Assembly (NCBI GenBank): GCA_002085305.1
Contig: NATJ01000064.1
Span: 1 to 9,761, forward strand
Length of the DNA: 9,761 nucleotides
Reading direction: 5' to 3'
From: Epsilonproteobacteria bacterium 4484_65
Lineage (GTDB): Bacteria > Campylobacterota > Campylobacteria > Campylobacterales > Sulfurovaceae
Shown: in pieces, positions 1 through 6,364 of the stretch
How the letters are laid out: the number at the start of each line of letters is the position of its first letter
How positions within the stretch are numbered: position 1 is the stretch's first letter
Program-made: the position numbers and the translations under genes
The notes under the pieces: model-generated
Told to the model about the DNA's origin: nothing
What the model saw: only the letters and a program-made list of their open reading frames with translations
Databases searched by the model: none

Positions 1-87
1 ATAAACCCCTAACTCTTTTGCGGCTTTTGCTGCATCTGCTGCCATTAGAGAGAATGACAATGCTACTATCATTACAATATATTTCAT
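1..87 (-). CDS. N-terminal part of a probable exported protein (runs off left edge)
   Basis: Only the first 29 codons are in the window. Reading leftward from the ATG at 87, the product begins MKYIVMIVALSFSLMAADAA and then continues with an Ala/Lys-rich stretch ending ELGVY. A lysine, a hydrophobic core of about 12 residues and small residues (MAA-D) form a typical Sec signal peptide with likely cleavage near residue 17, so the mature protein should be periplasmic or secreted. A good Shine-Dalgarno (AAGGAAG) lies just upstream, inside the end of the preceding gene. The start ATG overlaps the stop of that gene as ATGA (87 down to 84), indicating one operon and coupled translation. No catalytic motif is visible in this fragment, so no function is assigned. 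Confidence 0.7.
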   Translation of the reverse strand, partial: MKYIVMIVALSFSLMAADAAKAAKELGVY

Positions 88-416
88 GTTCTTCCTTTTT
101 TTATAGAGATTCTAATATTGCTTATTTGAATAATAGGTTCTACATTTGTATAATTTACGGCATCACCCATAATCTTTTCAGCATGTGGAGCAAAAGTATC
201 CTGGAATGCTTCAATTGATTCAAAATAAAAGTGTGCCATGGCATAAAAAGCTGGTAACTGATGTGTGCCTTCATCCATTATTCCCTCATCTACAGTAATA
301 CCCTGACAGGTGGCACCAAAATATTTCTCAACCATTGGGATATGTTTATCACAATAATAGTCTATGTCAAAATTACTTTTGTCACTATATGGATACATAA
401 TACTAACTTTAATCAT
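84..416 (-). CDS. EthD-like small dimeric alpha+beta barrel protein
   Basis: This is a 110-residue cytoplasmic protein, the usual length for a single EthD domain (PF07110, dimeric alpha+beta barrel fold). The N-terminal strand IKVSIMYPY is followed by a helix carrying DYYCDKHIPMVEKYFG, where His25 sits in the family's typical 'YY..KH.P.V' context. A central strand AFYAMAHFYFESIEAFQDTF and a closing EPIIQISNIRI strand complete the fold. EthD was named for a gene needed for ethyl tert-butyl ether degradation, but most members have no established reaction, so 'EthD family reductase' labels should be treated as family names. The ATG at 416 has a strong Shine-Dalgarno (AAGGAAAG). The gene is divergent from the AraC-type regulator and overlaps the downstream exported-protein gene by ATGA, so it probably leads a small operon under that regulator. 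Confidence 0.85.
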   Translation of the reverse strand: MIKVSIMYPYSDKSNFDIDYYCDKHIPMVEKYFGATCQGITVDEGIMDEGTHQLPAFYAMAHFYFESIEAFQDTFAPHAEKIMGDAVNYTNVEPIIQISNIRISIKKGRT

Positions 417-565
417 TTAGCTTTCCTTATATAGTTTTCATATAAAAATAATAACATTAAATCATTCTATAAAAAAGAGCAAAAATTCATAAAAATATGC
501 ATTTAATCAGATACTATGTAAAATATATGCTAAACTATAGTAATATTATGTCCAAAAAGGTTGAT
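417..565. promoter_or_regulatory. Divergent promoter region between EthD-like operon and AraC-type gene
   Basis: This very AT-rich spacer should hold both divergent promoters. On the plus strand, TAAACT (531-536) is preceded by TGC as an extended -10, and the overlapping TATAGT (536-541) is an alternative; either would start transcription at about 543-548. On the minus strand, TAGAAT within TTTATAGAAT is the best -10 candidate for the EthD-like operon, with a T-rich upstream stretch but no clear -35 box. I see no clean inverted or direct repeat that could be named as the AraC-protein site. Confidence 0.4.
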
Positions 566-1483
566 ATGCATACAGCACTTCCACTCTTAACAATAAAGCA
601 GAGTATTAATGCTTATAAACATCTGCTAAAACCTGATCCAGGATTTGGTATGGATTTTTTTGCAGATGATTTTGAAGCTAAAGAGTTGGTACTGCTTGAA
701 GATAATGAAGCCGGCAGTCAGGGTATTCCTCTTCGTTTTGATTATTATGCTTTGCTCTTACGGCTAAAAGGAGAGACAAAACGAACTATTAATCAATTTG
801 ATTATGTCATTAAACCCCAATCCCTGCAGCTTATAAACCCAGGGTCCATATTTTCATTTGAAGATACTTCCGATGTTGCAAAAACCTATGTGTTACTTTT
901 CGATAAAACTTTTATAGAAGAAGAAAATGTATCATTGGGAATACTGGGGCAACTATTGGATTTTCATCGTAAATATCAAGAAGACGTACTTTTAGATATG
1001 ACACAGTTTGCAGAAGTAGTTACACTATATGAACAGTTAAACAGGGAATTAAGGGCTAAAAAAAGTGATTATAAGATAATTGTAAGATTGCTGATCACTC
1101 AATTACTTTATCTGCTGAAACGTGCAAAACTTAGTTCTGAACAGAAACAAGATATTACAAGGGCCCAGCAGATAAGTTCAGAATTTCTCAATCTTGTAGA
1201 AGAGCATTATTGGCAGCAAAAAAGTGTAAAAGAGTATGCAAAGATACTAGGAATAAGCCCTCAACACTTGAGTGAGACTATCAAATCTACACTATATCAT
1301 ACGGCACTCTTCTATATCCACGTACGTCTTATCAAAGAAATACAGTATCTGCTCTGTTTTAGTGATATGTCTATCAAACAGATCTCTCATGCTATTAACT
1401 TTGAGACACCTTCACAACTGGGACGTTTTTTTAAACGCTATGAAGGAATGAGTCCTAAAGCGTATCGGTTAAAAAATAGATAA
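566..1483 (+). CDS. AraC-family transcriptional regulator
   Basis: This is a cytoplasmic DNA-binding protein of 305 residues from the start chosen here. Roughly residues 20-150 look like the AraC N-terminal cupin-type sensing domain (segment PLRFDYYALLLRLKGE, then strands and the LINPGSIFSFED turn). The C-terminal ~110 residues hold the two helix-turn-helix units: SVKEYAKILGISPQHLSETI (about 220-239) and MSIKQISHAINFETPSQLGR (about 268-287), closing with the family signature FFKRYEGMSPKAYR. The frame is open back to an ATG at 497, but that start has no ribosome site. The ATG at 566 has AAAAAGG (554-560) five bases upstream, and the likely promoter also lies downstream of 497, so 566 is preferred; an ATG at 548 is a further option. 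The gene is divergent from the EthD-like operon, its most likely target, and converges on ogt with a one-base gap. The effector cannot be read from the sequence. Confidence 0.88.
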   Translation: MHTALPLLTIKQSINAYKHLLKPDPGFGMDFFADDFEAKELVLLEDNEAGSQGIPLRFDYYALLLRLKGETKRTINQFDYVIKPQSLQLINPGSIFSFEDTSDVAKTYVLLFDKTFIEEENVSLGILGQLLDFHRKYQEDVLLDMTQFAEVVTLYEQLNRELRAKKSDYKIIVRLLITQLLYLLKRAKLSSEQKQDITRAQQISSEFLNLVEEHYWQQKSVKEYAKILGISPQHLSETIKSTLYHTALFYIHVRLIKEIQYLLCFSDMSIKQISHAINFETPSQLGRFFKRYEGMSPKAYRLKNR

Positions 1484-1496
1484 TTTACTTTTTTTG
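1470..1496. terminator. Possible weak bidirectional A/T terminator between converging araC-type gene and ogt
   Basis: A run of six to seven A's just before the regulator stop faces a run of seven T's inside the end of ogt, with about a dozen bases between. They could pair as an all-A/T stem giving a T-tract in both directions. There is no GC pairing, so stability is low and the call is tentative. Confidence 0.25.
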
Positions 1497-1991
1497 TTCC
1501 AGTTCTAAGAGTCGTTTCTTCAAAAGCAGCCCTCCGGCATAACCTGTTAATGCTCCATTGGTTCCTATGATACGATGACAAGGGATAATGATACCAATAG
1601 CGTTTGCACCATTTGCATTGGCAACTGCTCTTACTGCTTTTTCATTACCTATATCTTTTGCCAATTGCAGATAGGTAGAAGTTGTACCGTAAGGTACTTT
1701 TAGCAATGCCTCCCAAACACTTTTTTGGAAATCAGTTCCTACCATTTGGATAGGGATATCAAACTTTCTTCTTTGCATATTGAAATACTCATCAAGTTGC
1801 ATTCTTGTTATTTGTAAAATCTCATTATCCTGCTCTATGAATTCAGCATAGAAACCTTTTTTTATCCTGTCATCAACTGTTGTTCTCATTTTTCTATATC
1901 TAAAATCGACCATACAGAGTTTTCCATCATATGAGCCTAAGATAAACTCTCCATATTCTGTTTTTAAGTATTGTATGTTGATTTGATTCAT
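1485..1991 (-). CDS. ogt: Methylated-DNA--protein-cysteine S-methyltransferase (O6-alkylguanine-DNA alkyltransferase)
   Basis: This suicide repair protein transfers the alkyl group from O6-methylguanine (and O4-methylthymine) onto its own cysteine. It has 168 residues, a standard Ogt length. The N-terminal alpha/beta domain runs to about residue 75. The C-terminal DNA-binding and active-site domain has the PCHRII motif with nucleophile Cys138 and His139, the flipping arginine Arg121 (KAVRAVANA), Asn130 and Glu165. These match the spacing of human AGT Arg128, Asn137, Cys145, His146 and Glu172, so the enzyme looks fully active. The frame extends five codons to a TTG at 2006, but the strong promoter found upstream has its -10 inside that extension, so the ATG at 1991 is chosen. 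It converges on the AraC-type gene with a one-base gap and is divergent from the permease gene. It is a free-standing Ogt, not fused to an Ada regulatory domain. Confidence 0.95.
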   Translation of the reverse strand: MNQINIQYLKTEYGEFILGSYDGKLCMVDFRYRKMRTTVDDRIKKGFYAEFIEQDNEILQITRMQLDEYFNMQRRKFDIPIQMVGTDFQKSVWEALLKVPYGTTSTYLQLAKDIGNEKAVRAVANANGANAIGIIIPCHRIIGTNGALTGYAGGLLLKKRLLELEQKK

Positions 1992-1996
1992 AATAT

Positions 1997-2025
1997 AGTA
2001 TATCAAAATAGAAATTTTATTTCAA
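1997..2025 (-). promoter_or_regulatory. Strong sigma70-type promoter of ogt, likely giving leaderless mRNA
   Basis: On the minus strand, a -35 box TTGAAA (2025-2020) is followed by a 17-base spacer and a -10 box TATACT (2002-1997) with TGA just before it as an extended -10. Each hexamer is five of six to consensus. The predicted +1 falls at 1990-1991, the A or T of the ogt ATG, leaving no room for a 5' leader or ribosome site; indeed no Shine-Dalgarno is present. Confidence 0.7.
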
Positions 2026-2028
2026 AAC

Positions 2029-2059
2029 CTGACAAAACTCTCTAAAAAAATGCTATAAT
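2029..2059 (+). promoter_or_regulatory. Promoter of the TauE/SafE-type permease gene
   Basis: The -35 candidate CTGACA (2029-2034), a 19-base spacer and a perfect -10 TATAAT (2054-2059) extended by TGC (2051-2053) predict transcription from about 2066. The GGAG ribosome site at 2075-2078 then lies close to the RNA 5' end. The -35 box lies three bases from the -35 box of the divergent ogt promoter, so the two may compete for RNA polymerase. Confidence 0.7.
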
Positions 2060-2086
2060 TCCAAGTTAATTTTTGGAGCAAAGCAT

Positions 2087-2827
2087 ATGATAGTAGAACT
2101 TATATTTGTTGGTATCTTTATCGGTACGATGTCAGGGTTTTTTGGTATAGGCGGGGGAATGATCCTTGTACCTATACTTTTGGCACTTGGCTTTGAGATC
2201 AAAGATGCCATCGGTATCTCTATTGTCCAGATGGTATTCTCTTCTATTTATGGATCTTACCTCAATCATAAAAAAGGTTCACTCATGGTAGGTGAGGGCA
2301 TTTTTGTAGGGCTTGGTGGATTTGTAGGTGGATACATCGGTGGGTATGTCACAGAATACATCGCAGATGCAGTGTTGCAATTTACCTTCTTGGGTCTGCT
2401 TCTTTATGCACTTCTGAGACTCTTTTTCTCCAAAAACCATGAAGATGATACACAAACAAAGTCACTCAATAAAGGTTTACTCTTTGGTTTAGGATTAGGG
2501 ATAGGGATCTTCTCAATTACCCTGGGTATTGGTGGTTCCATCATCCTGACACCACTACTAGTAGGTCTGTTGCATTATCCTCTTAAAAAGGCTGTAAGTG
2601 CAGGGCTGTTTTTTGTGGTGTTCTCTTCTGTAGCAGGGATGATAAGCAGATTAAGCTCTGGTACCATAGATTTTAACAATGGACTGGTAGTTGCAGTAGC
2701 TTCATTGGTTGGAGTGGCACTTGGTATCTGGCTTAAAGATCATGTAACATCCAAAAATCATAAGATAGCATTGTTGGTGTTGTATGTATTGGCCTTGGGG
2801 ATGCTTGTTAAAAAAATATTTTTTTAA
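2087..2827 (+). CDS. TauE/SafE family permease (sulfite/organosulfonate exporter-like)
   Basis: This inner-membrane protein of 246 residues belongs to the TauE/SafE family (PF01925), whose characterised members move sulfite, sulfoacetate or related sulfur anions. It shows the family's internal duplication. Repeat one has GTMSGFFGIGGGMILVPILL (13-32) followed by DAIGISIVQMVFSSIYGS and a short basic loop (YLNHKKGSL). Repeat two has SITLGIGGSIILTPLLVGLL (143-162) followed by KKAVSAGLFFVVFSSVAGMI. About seven to eight hydrophobic segments are visible, separated by a charged central loop at about 115-130 (NHEDDTQTKSLNK). The start is supported by GGAG eight bases upstream and a good promoter. The last codons (KKIFF, stop) lie within a perfect palindrome. 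The gene is 51 bases before uvrA on the same strand, so read-through into uvrA is possible. The substrate cannot be read from the sequence; sulfur-anion export is only a family expectation. Confidence 0.88.
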   Translation: MIVELIFVGIFIGTMSGFFGIGGGMILVPILLALGFEIKDAIGISIVQMVFSSIYGSYLNHKKGSLMVGEGIFVGLGGFVGGYIGGYVTEYIADAVLQFTFLGLLLYALLRLFFSKNHEDDTQTKSLNKGLLFGLGLGIGIFSITLGIGGSIILTPLLVGLLHYPLKKAVSAGLFFVVFSSVAGMISRLSSGTIDFNNGLVVAVASLVGVALGIWLKDHVTSKNHKIALLVLYVLALGMLVKKIFF

Positions 2828-2830
2828 CAA
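2805..2830. terminator. Perfect 26-bp A/T palindrome over the permease stop codon; possible bidirectional weak terminator
   Basis: The sequence reads TTGTT, A7, TA, T7, AACAA with every base matched. The permease stop TAA (2825-2827) sits in the right arm. As RNA it could fold into an A-U hairpin whose 3' side carries seven U's, so it may act as a weak terminator or pause. A/T-only pairing makes termination uncertain, and as DNA it is also a candidate cruciform. Confidence 0.5.
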
Positions 2831-2867
2831 AATTAGAAATTAGAAATTAGAAATTAGAAATTAGAAA
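2830..2867. repeat. Heptanucleotide tandem repeat, TTAGAAA x 5 plus partial unit
   Basis: Five identical TTAGAAA units run from 2833 to 2867, preceded by the last three bases of a sixth unit (2830-2832). The array abuts the 26-bp palindrome and ends only three bases before the uvrA ribosome site. No other such array is seen in the window. The units are exact, which suggests recent slippage or active maintenance. Confidence 0.95.
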
Positions 2868-2878
2868 TTTGGAGAGTT

Positions 2879-5686
2879 ATGACTGCTAAAAAAGATATGA
2901 TACACGTTTACGGGGCAAGAGAGAATAATTTAAAAAATATAGATATAAGTATCCCAAAAAACAAACTTGTTGTTGTTACTGGTATCTCCGGGAGTGGTAA
3001 ATCTACTTTGGCTTTTTCTACACTTTATGCAGAGGGACAAAGACGTTACATCGAGTCACTCTCTTCCTATGCAAGACAGTTCTTAGGACGAGTCGGGAAG
3101 CCTGATGTCGATAAGATAGAGGGGCTTACACCTGCCATTGCCATTGACCAGAAGACAACCTCCAAAAACCCTCGTTCTACGGTAGGTACGATCACAGAGA
3201 TCTATGATTATCTAAGATTGCTTTTTTCACGTGTGGGAGAACAGCATTGTCACAAGTGTGGGAAGCCTATCTCTTCTATGTCTGCTTCTGACATTATCGA
3301 AGAAGTGTTGAAGCTACCTGATGGTGCGAAACTTATCATTATGGCACCACTTGTAAAAGAGAAAAAAGGTACCTTTGCAGATATGCTTGAGTCCTTGCGA
3401 CATAAAGGCTATATTCGCGCGATGATAGATGGTGTCATGGTACGCCTTGATGATGAGATAGAACTCTCCAAAACGAAGAAACATACCATTAAAGTGGTAG
3501 TTGACAGGGTTGTGGTCCGTATTGGGCAAGATGTGGAGAAGGCCCTTAAAGAGAGTTATGGTGAACTTGAAATTGAAGTCTTAAACTATGAAGAGATTGA
3601 CTTTGAGCGACAACATATGCACTACTCGGAACATTTGGCTTGTTTTGACTGTAAGTTGAGTTTTGAACCATTGGAGCCTGTAAGCTTTTCATTTAACTCA
3701 CCCAAGGGTGCTTGCCCTGCCTGTGATGGGCTTGGAATCCGTTATGCCATAGATCTTAAAAAAGTCATAGACCAGGAACTCTCTGTTGATAAGGGTGCAG
3801 TAAAGATCATGTATGGTTTTAACAAGAGTTATTATACGAAATTTCTCAATGCTTTTTGTGAACAAAATGACATTGATACAAAAGTACCTTATGGAGAATT
3901 GGCTGAACATCAACAAAAAGCCATTCTTTATGGACTTGGAAGTTCTGTGGACTTTACATGGAAGCGTCATAAACTCAAACGTGAATGGCCGGGGGTTGTA
4001 AAATTTGCACATGATATGTTCAAAGATGAAAAAGACCTCTCTGAGTATATGACCGAAAAAGTATGTGACAAGTGTGACGGACATCGTCTTAGACCACGTT
4101 CTTTGGCGGTGAAGATAGAAGGAAAAAATATCGCAGATATCATCGATATGCCTATAGAAAAATCGTATGCTTATTTTGCTGATGAAAATAGTTTTTCTCA
4201 TCTCTCAGAGCAGCAAAAAATGATAGCAGCGTCCATACTTAAAGAGTTATATGAGAGGCTTTATTTCCTCTATGATGTAGGTTTGGGCTATATTACACTT
4301 AACCGTGATGCACGAAGTATCTCAGGTGGGGAAGCACAGCGTATACGTATTGCTTCTCAGATAGGTTCTGGGCTTACAGGCGTAATGTATGTATTGGATG
4401 AACCAAGCATCGGACTTCATGAGCGTGATACGATGAAGCTTATACGTACGTTGAACTCACTACGTGATAAAGGTAACTCTGTCATCGTAGTTGAACATGA
4501 TAAAGAGACGATCTTAGCAGCAGACTATATCATAGACATTGGTCCGGGAGCAGGAGAATTTGGGGGAGAAGTGGTCTTTTCCGGAGATGCGAAGAAAATG
4601 GCTAAAGCCAAAACGCTTACTGCTGACTATATGTATGGTAGAAAAGATATTACATACTCTCATGATAATCCGCAAGAAGAGTGGATAGAGATAAAAAATG
4701 TAACCTTGAACAACATTGAAAAACTTGATGCAAAGATACCTCTGCAAAACTTTGTATGTATTACGGGTGTAAGTGGGTCTGGTAAGAGTTCACTTATACT
4801 TCAAACGCTGTTGCCGGTAGCAAGAGAGTTACTCAATCGTGCAAAAAAGGTCAATAAAGTTGATGGTGTAGAGATCACAGGACTTGAGAAACTGGATAAA
4901 GTTATCTACCTAGATCAAAGCCCTATAGGACGGACACCACGTTCCAATCCTGCAACTTATACAGGTATCATGGATGAAATACGTAAACTTTTTGCACAAA
5001 CCAAAGAGGCAGAGCTTCGTGGGTATAAGATAGGGCGTTTTTCTTTCAATGTCAAGGGTGGACGTTGTGAGAAGTGTCAGGGAGATGGACAGATCAAGAT
5101 AGAGATGCACTTTTTACCGGATGTTCTTGTAAGTTGTGATACCTGTAACGGTACACGCTATAATGCACAAACACTGGAAGTACGCTACAAAGGTAAGTCC
5201 ATAGCAGATGTGCTTGGTATGTCTGTGGGTGAAGCGTTAGAGTTCTTTAAAGCGATTCCAATGATAGCTGTAAAACTTAAAACCTTAACCGACGTGGGAC
5301 TGGATTACATTACCTTGGGACAGAATGCTACTACACTTTCCGGTGGGGAAGCACAGCGTATTAAGCTGAGCAAAGAGTTAAGCCGTAAAGATACAGGAAA
5401 AACACTCTATATCTTAGATGAACCGACTACCGGGCTTCACTTCGCAGATGTAGACAGACTTACAGGTGTACTCCATCATCTTGTTGAACTAGGCAATTCA
5501 GTAGTGGTCATAGAACACAATCTTGATATGGTAAAAAATGCAGACTATATCATAGATATGGGACCCGAAGGTGGAAATAAAGGTGGACTGATCATTGCGA
5601 CAGGATCACCTGAACAGTTGGCAAAAGAGTATGAACAGACAAAAAGTTATACAGGTGAGTATCTGGCTAAAGAACTGAAAGTATAA
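2879..5686 (+). CDS. uvrA: Excinuclease ABC subunit A (UvrA), DNA damage sensor
   Basis: UvrA dimers scan DNA for bulky lesions, load UvrB and leave, using ATP, in nucleotide excision repair. At 935 residues it is full length. The first ABC half has Walker A GISGSGKST (35-43), signature SGGEAQ (482-487) and Walker B YVLDEP (D507, E508). The second half has GVSGSGKSS (630-638), SGGEAQR (821-827) and YILDEP (D847, E848). Zinc sites are intact: C255/C258 with C279/C282, and C730/C733 with C753/C756 (CX2C-X19-CX2C) next to the damage-sensing region. Further CxxC pairs occur at C124/C127 and C396/C399. Early signatures ESLSSYARQFLG and DQKTTSKNPRSTVGT are canonical. The ATG at 2879 has GGAGAG directly upstream; an ATG at 2897 is possible but less well placed. 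No clear own promoter is seen in the 51-base spacer, so expression may depend on the permease promoter or on a promoter inside that gene. Confidence 0.99.
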   Translation: MTAKKDMIHVYGARENNLKNIDISIPKNKLVVVTGISGSGKSTLAFSTLYAEGQRRYIESLSSYARQFLGRVGKPDVDKIEGLTPAIAIDQKTTSKNPRSTVGTITEIYDYLRLLFSRVGEQHCHKCGKPISSMSASDIIEEVLKLPDGAKLIIMAPLVKEKKGTFADMLESLRHKGYIRAMIDGVMVRLDDEIELSKTKKHTIKVVVDRVVVRIGQDVEKALKESYGELEIEVLNYEEIDFERQHMHYSEHLACFDCKLSFEPLEPVSFSFNSPKGACPACDGLGIRYAIDLKKVIDQELSVDKGAVKIMYGFNKSYYTKFLNAFCEQNDIDTKVPYGELAEHQQKAILYGLGSSVDFTWKRHKLKREWPGVVKFAHDMFKDEKDLSEYMTEKVCDKCDGHRLRPRSLAVKIEGKNIADIIDMPIEKSYAYFADENSFSHLSEQQKMIAASILKELYERLYFLYDVGLGYITLNRDARSISGGEAQRIRIASQIGSGLTGVMYVLDEPSIGLHERDTMKLIRTLNSLRDKGNSVIVVEHDKETILAADYIIDIGPGAGEFGGEVVFSGDAKKMAKAKTLTADYMYGRKDITYSHDNPQEEWIEIKNVTLNNIEKLDAKIPLQNFVCITGVSGSGKSSLILQTLLPVARELLNRAKKVNKVDGVEITGLEKLDKVIYLDQSPIGRTPRSNPATYTGIMDEIRKLFAQTKEAELRGYKIGRFSFNVKGGRCEKCQGDGQIKIEMHFLPDVLVSCDTCNGTRYNAQTLEVRYKGKSIADVLGMSVGEALEFFKAIPMIAVKLKTLTDVGLDYITLGQNATTLSGGEAQRIKLSKELSRKDTGKTLYILDEPTTGLHFADVDRLTGVLHHLVELGNSVVVIEHNLDMVKNADYIIDMGPEGGNKGGLIIATGSPEQLAKEYEQTKSYTGEYLAKELKV

Positions 5687-5721
5687 AGAGAGTATATGCT
5701 TCTATTTACAGGGTATGATAA

Positions 5722-6120
5722 TTAAGGAATTATAAATTTCTTTTTGGTGAATCTGTTACTACTTTTTAGTGAAAAGCTAATAGCATTTTTCATGATCATT
5801 AAAAGAATGACAGCTGCAAGTAATTCATACCCAATGGCCCATGTCAATATATAGCTATTGGTATCACTAAGTGAGAGAAAGATCTTATAATTTCCATTAG
5901 CAATGTAAAAGAAAAGAAAAGTAAGACCGGCGATATAGGGAAGTGTTACAACATATATGAATAAAAATATACGTTCCAAACCTGCTGGGAAAAAGAGAGG
6001 TGTATCCGAAAAATTTATATTTTGTTGGGTATATTTTTGGGGCTTAGGATGAGAATCAATATTTTTATTAGCTGATCGATGTATATTTTTTCTATTTACA
6101 TAATGATTATTTGTTGTCAT
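5722..6120 (-). CDS. Unrecognised small membrane protein with two predicted helices
   Basis: I do not recognise this 132-residue protein. The first ~45 residues are polar and rich in Asn, His and Lys (for example NNHYVNRKNIHRSANKN). Two hydrophobic stretches follow: about 50-74 (IFLFIYVVTLPYIAGLTFLF and on) and about 89-111 (YILTWAIGYELLAAVILLMI and on). They are joined by a short loop (NGNYKIFLSLSDTNS), and the tail is basic (FTKKKFIIP). The helix pair and basic tail suggest an inner-membrane protein with both ends in the cytoplasm. Reality as a gene is supported by a strong Shine-Dalgarno (GAGGGGAGA) before the ATG at 6120 and by coding-like membrane composition. It converges on uvrA, with stops 35 bases apart, and is divergent from polA. 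No enzymatic motif is visible; low-complexity flanks make homology inference weak. Confidence 0.75.
   Translation of the reverse strand: MTTNNHYVNRKNIHRSANKNIDSHPKPQKYTQQNINFSDTPLFFPAGLERIFLFIYVVTLPYIAGLTFLFFYIANGNYKIFLSLSDTNSYILTWAIGYELLAAVILLMIMKNAISFSLKSSNRFTKKKFIIP
5726..5745 (+). terminator. Possible weak intrinsic terminator of uvrA
   Basis: A six-pair stem (GGAATT with AATTTC, one G-T wobble) with a three-base loop (ATA) is followed by five T's. It lies 40 bases past the uvrA stop, inside the 3' end of the converging small membrane-protein gene. The stem is AT-rich and short, so the call is tentative. Confidence 0.35.
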
Positions 6121-6236
6121 CTTTATCTCCCCTCAGCTTAGGCTAAAACTTAATTTTATTTAATCGGTACCCGTGGTATTACGTTTTAACTTTGCAATTA
6201 GTCCATCTTTTTTACTTATTAAAACTATACAATAAT

Positions 6237-6256
6237 AATGTCAAAAAATGTCAAAA
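6237..6256. repeat. Tandem 10-bp direct repeat AATGTCAAAA x 2
   Basis: Two identical decamers abut exactly, one DNA helical turn apart. Read on the minus strand each contains a consensus TTGACA -35 hexamer (6254-6249 and 6244-6239). The distal one is 19 bases from the TATAGT -10 of the small membrane-protein gene; the proximal one is nine bases away and would need another -10, such as TTTAAT (6223-6218, 15-base spacer). It may be a doubled -35 or a same-face protein-binding site. Confidence 0.6.
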
Positions 6257-6308
6257 TGTTATATAGAGATTTATTTGTAATATAAAAAATAAATTTTAGA
6301 AGTATTTA

Positions 6309-6329
6309 CTGCATTAGACTCTAACGCAG
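6309..6329. promoter_or_regulatory. 21-bp dyad in the polA leader (operator or RNA hairpin candidate)
   Basis: Left arm CTGCATTAGA and right arm TCTAACGCAG are inverted copies around a single C at 6319, with one A/C mismatch (6313 and 6325). Nine of ten positions pair. It ends 35 bases before the polA start codon. As DNA it resembles an operator for a dimeric regulator. As RNA it would form an eight-pair hairpin (one mismatch) with a three-base loop in the likely 5' leader. It is not followed by a T-run, so it is not a terminator. Confidence 0.55.
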
Positions 6330-6364
6330 ATTTAGTTAAAATAAACAAAAAATCAGGTCCACCA

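Larger units (their letters stand above)
6121..6364. promoter_or_regulatory. 244-bp divergent regulatory spacer between small membrane protein gene and polA
   Basis: This AT-rich spacer should hold both promoters. For polA the best -10 is TATAAA (6281-6286) within GTAATATAAAA, with no good -35; it would leave a leader of about 70 bases. For the minus-strand gene, TATAGT (6229-6224) is the best -10, giving a leader of about 97 bases. Two ordered signals lie inside, a 10-bp tandem repeat and a 21-bp dyad, listed separately. No open reading frame of convincing quality was seen. Confidence 0.45.

Noticed and set aside
18..218. Plus-strand open frame of 66 codons at the left edge
   Set aside because: It overlaps, antisense, both the EthD-like gene and the signal-peptide gene, each of which has a good ribosome site and recognisable product features.
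566..1991. A split Ada system: AraC-type HTH protein next to Ogt, as in the fused E. coli Ada protein
   Set aside because: The AraC-type protein has a cupin-like N-terminus and lacks the N-terminal Ada zinc/methyl-acceptor cysteines. The genes converge instead of forming an operon, and ogt has its own strong promoter on the far side.
2830..2867. CRISPR array
   Set aside because: The unit is only seven bases and has no spacers between copies; it is a simple tandem repeat.
3698..4201. Antisense open frame of 167 codons inside uvrA, and other long frames inside uvrA and polA
   Set aside because: They lie opposite strongly conserved coding sequence, have no ribosome sites of note, and show compositions typical of reverse-strand shadows.
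6121..6217. Bases on the minus strand resembling parts of a cyclic-di-GMP (GEMM) riboswitch (GCAAAG, then CACGGGTACCGA)
   Set aside because: The expected P2 and P3 helices and the spacing between these pieces are missing, so the match is likely chance.
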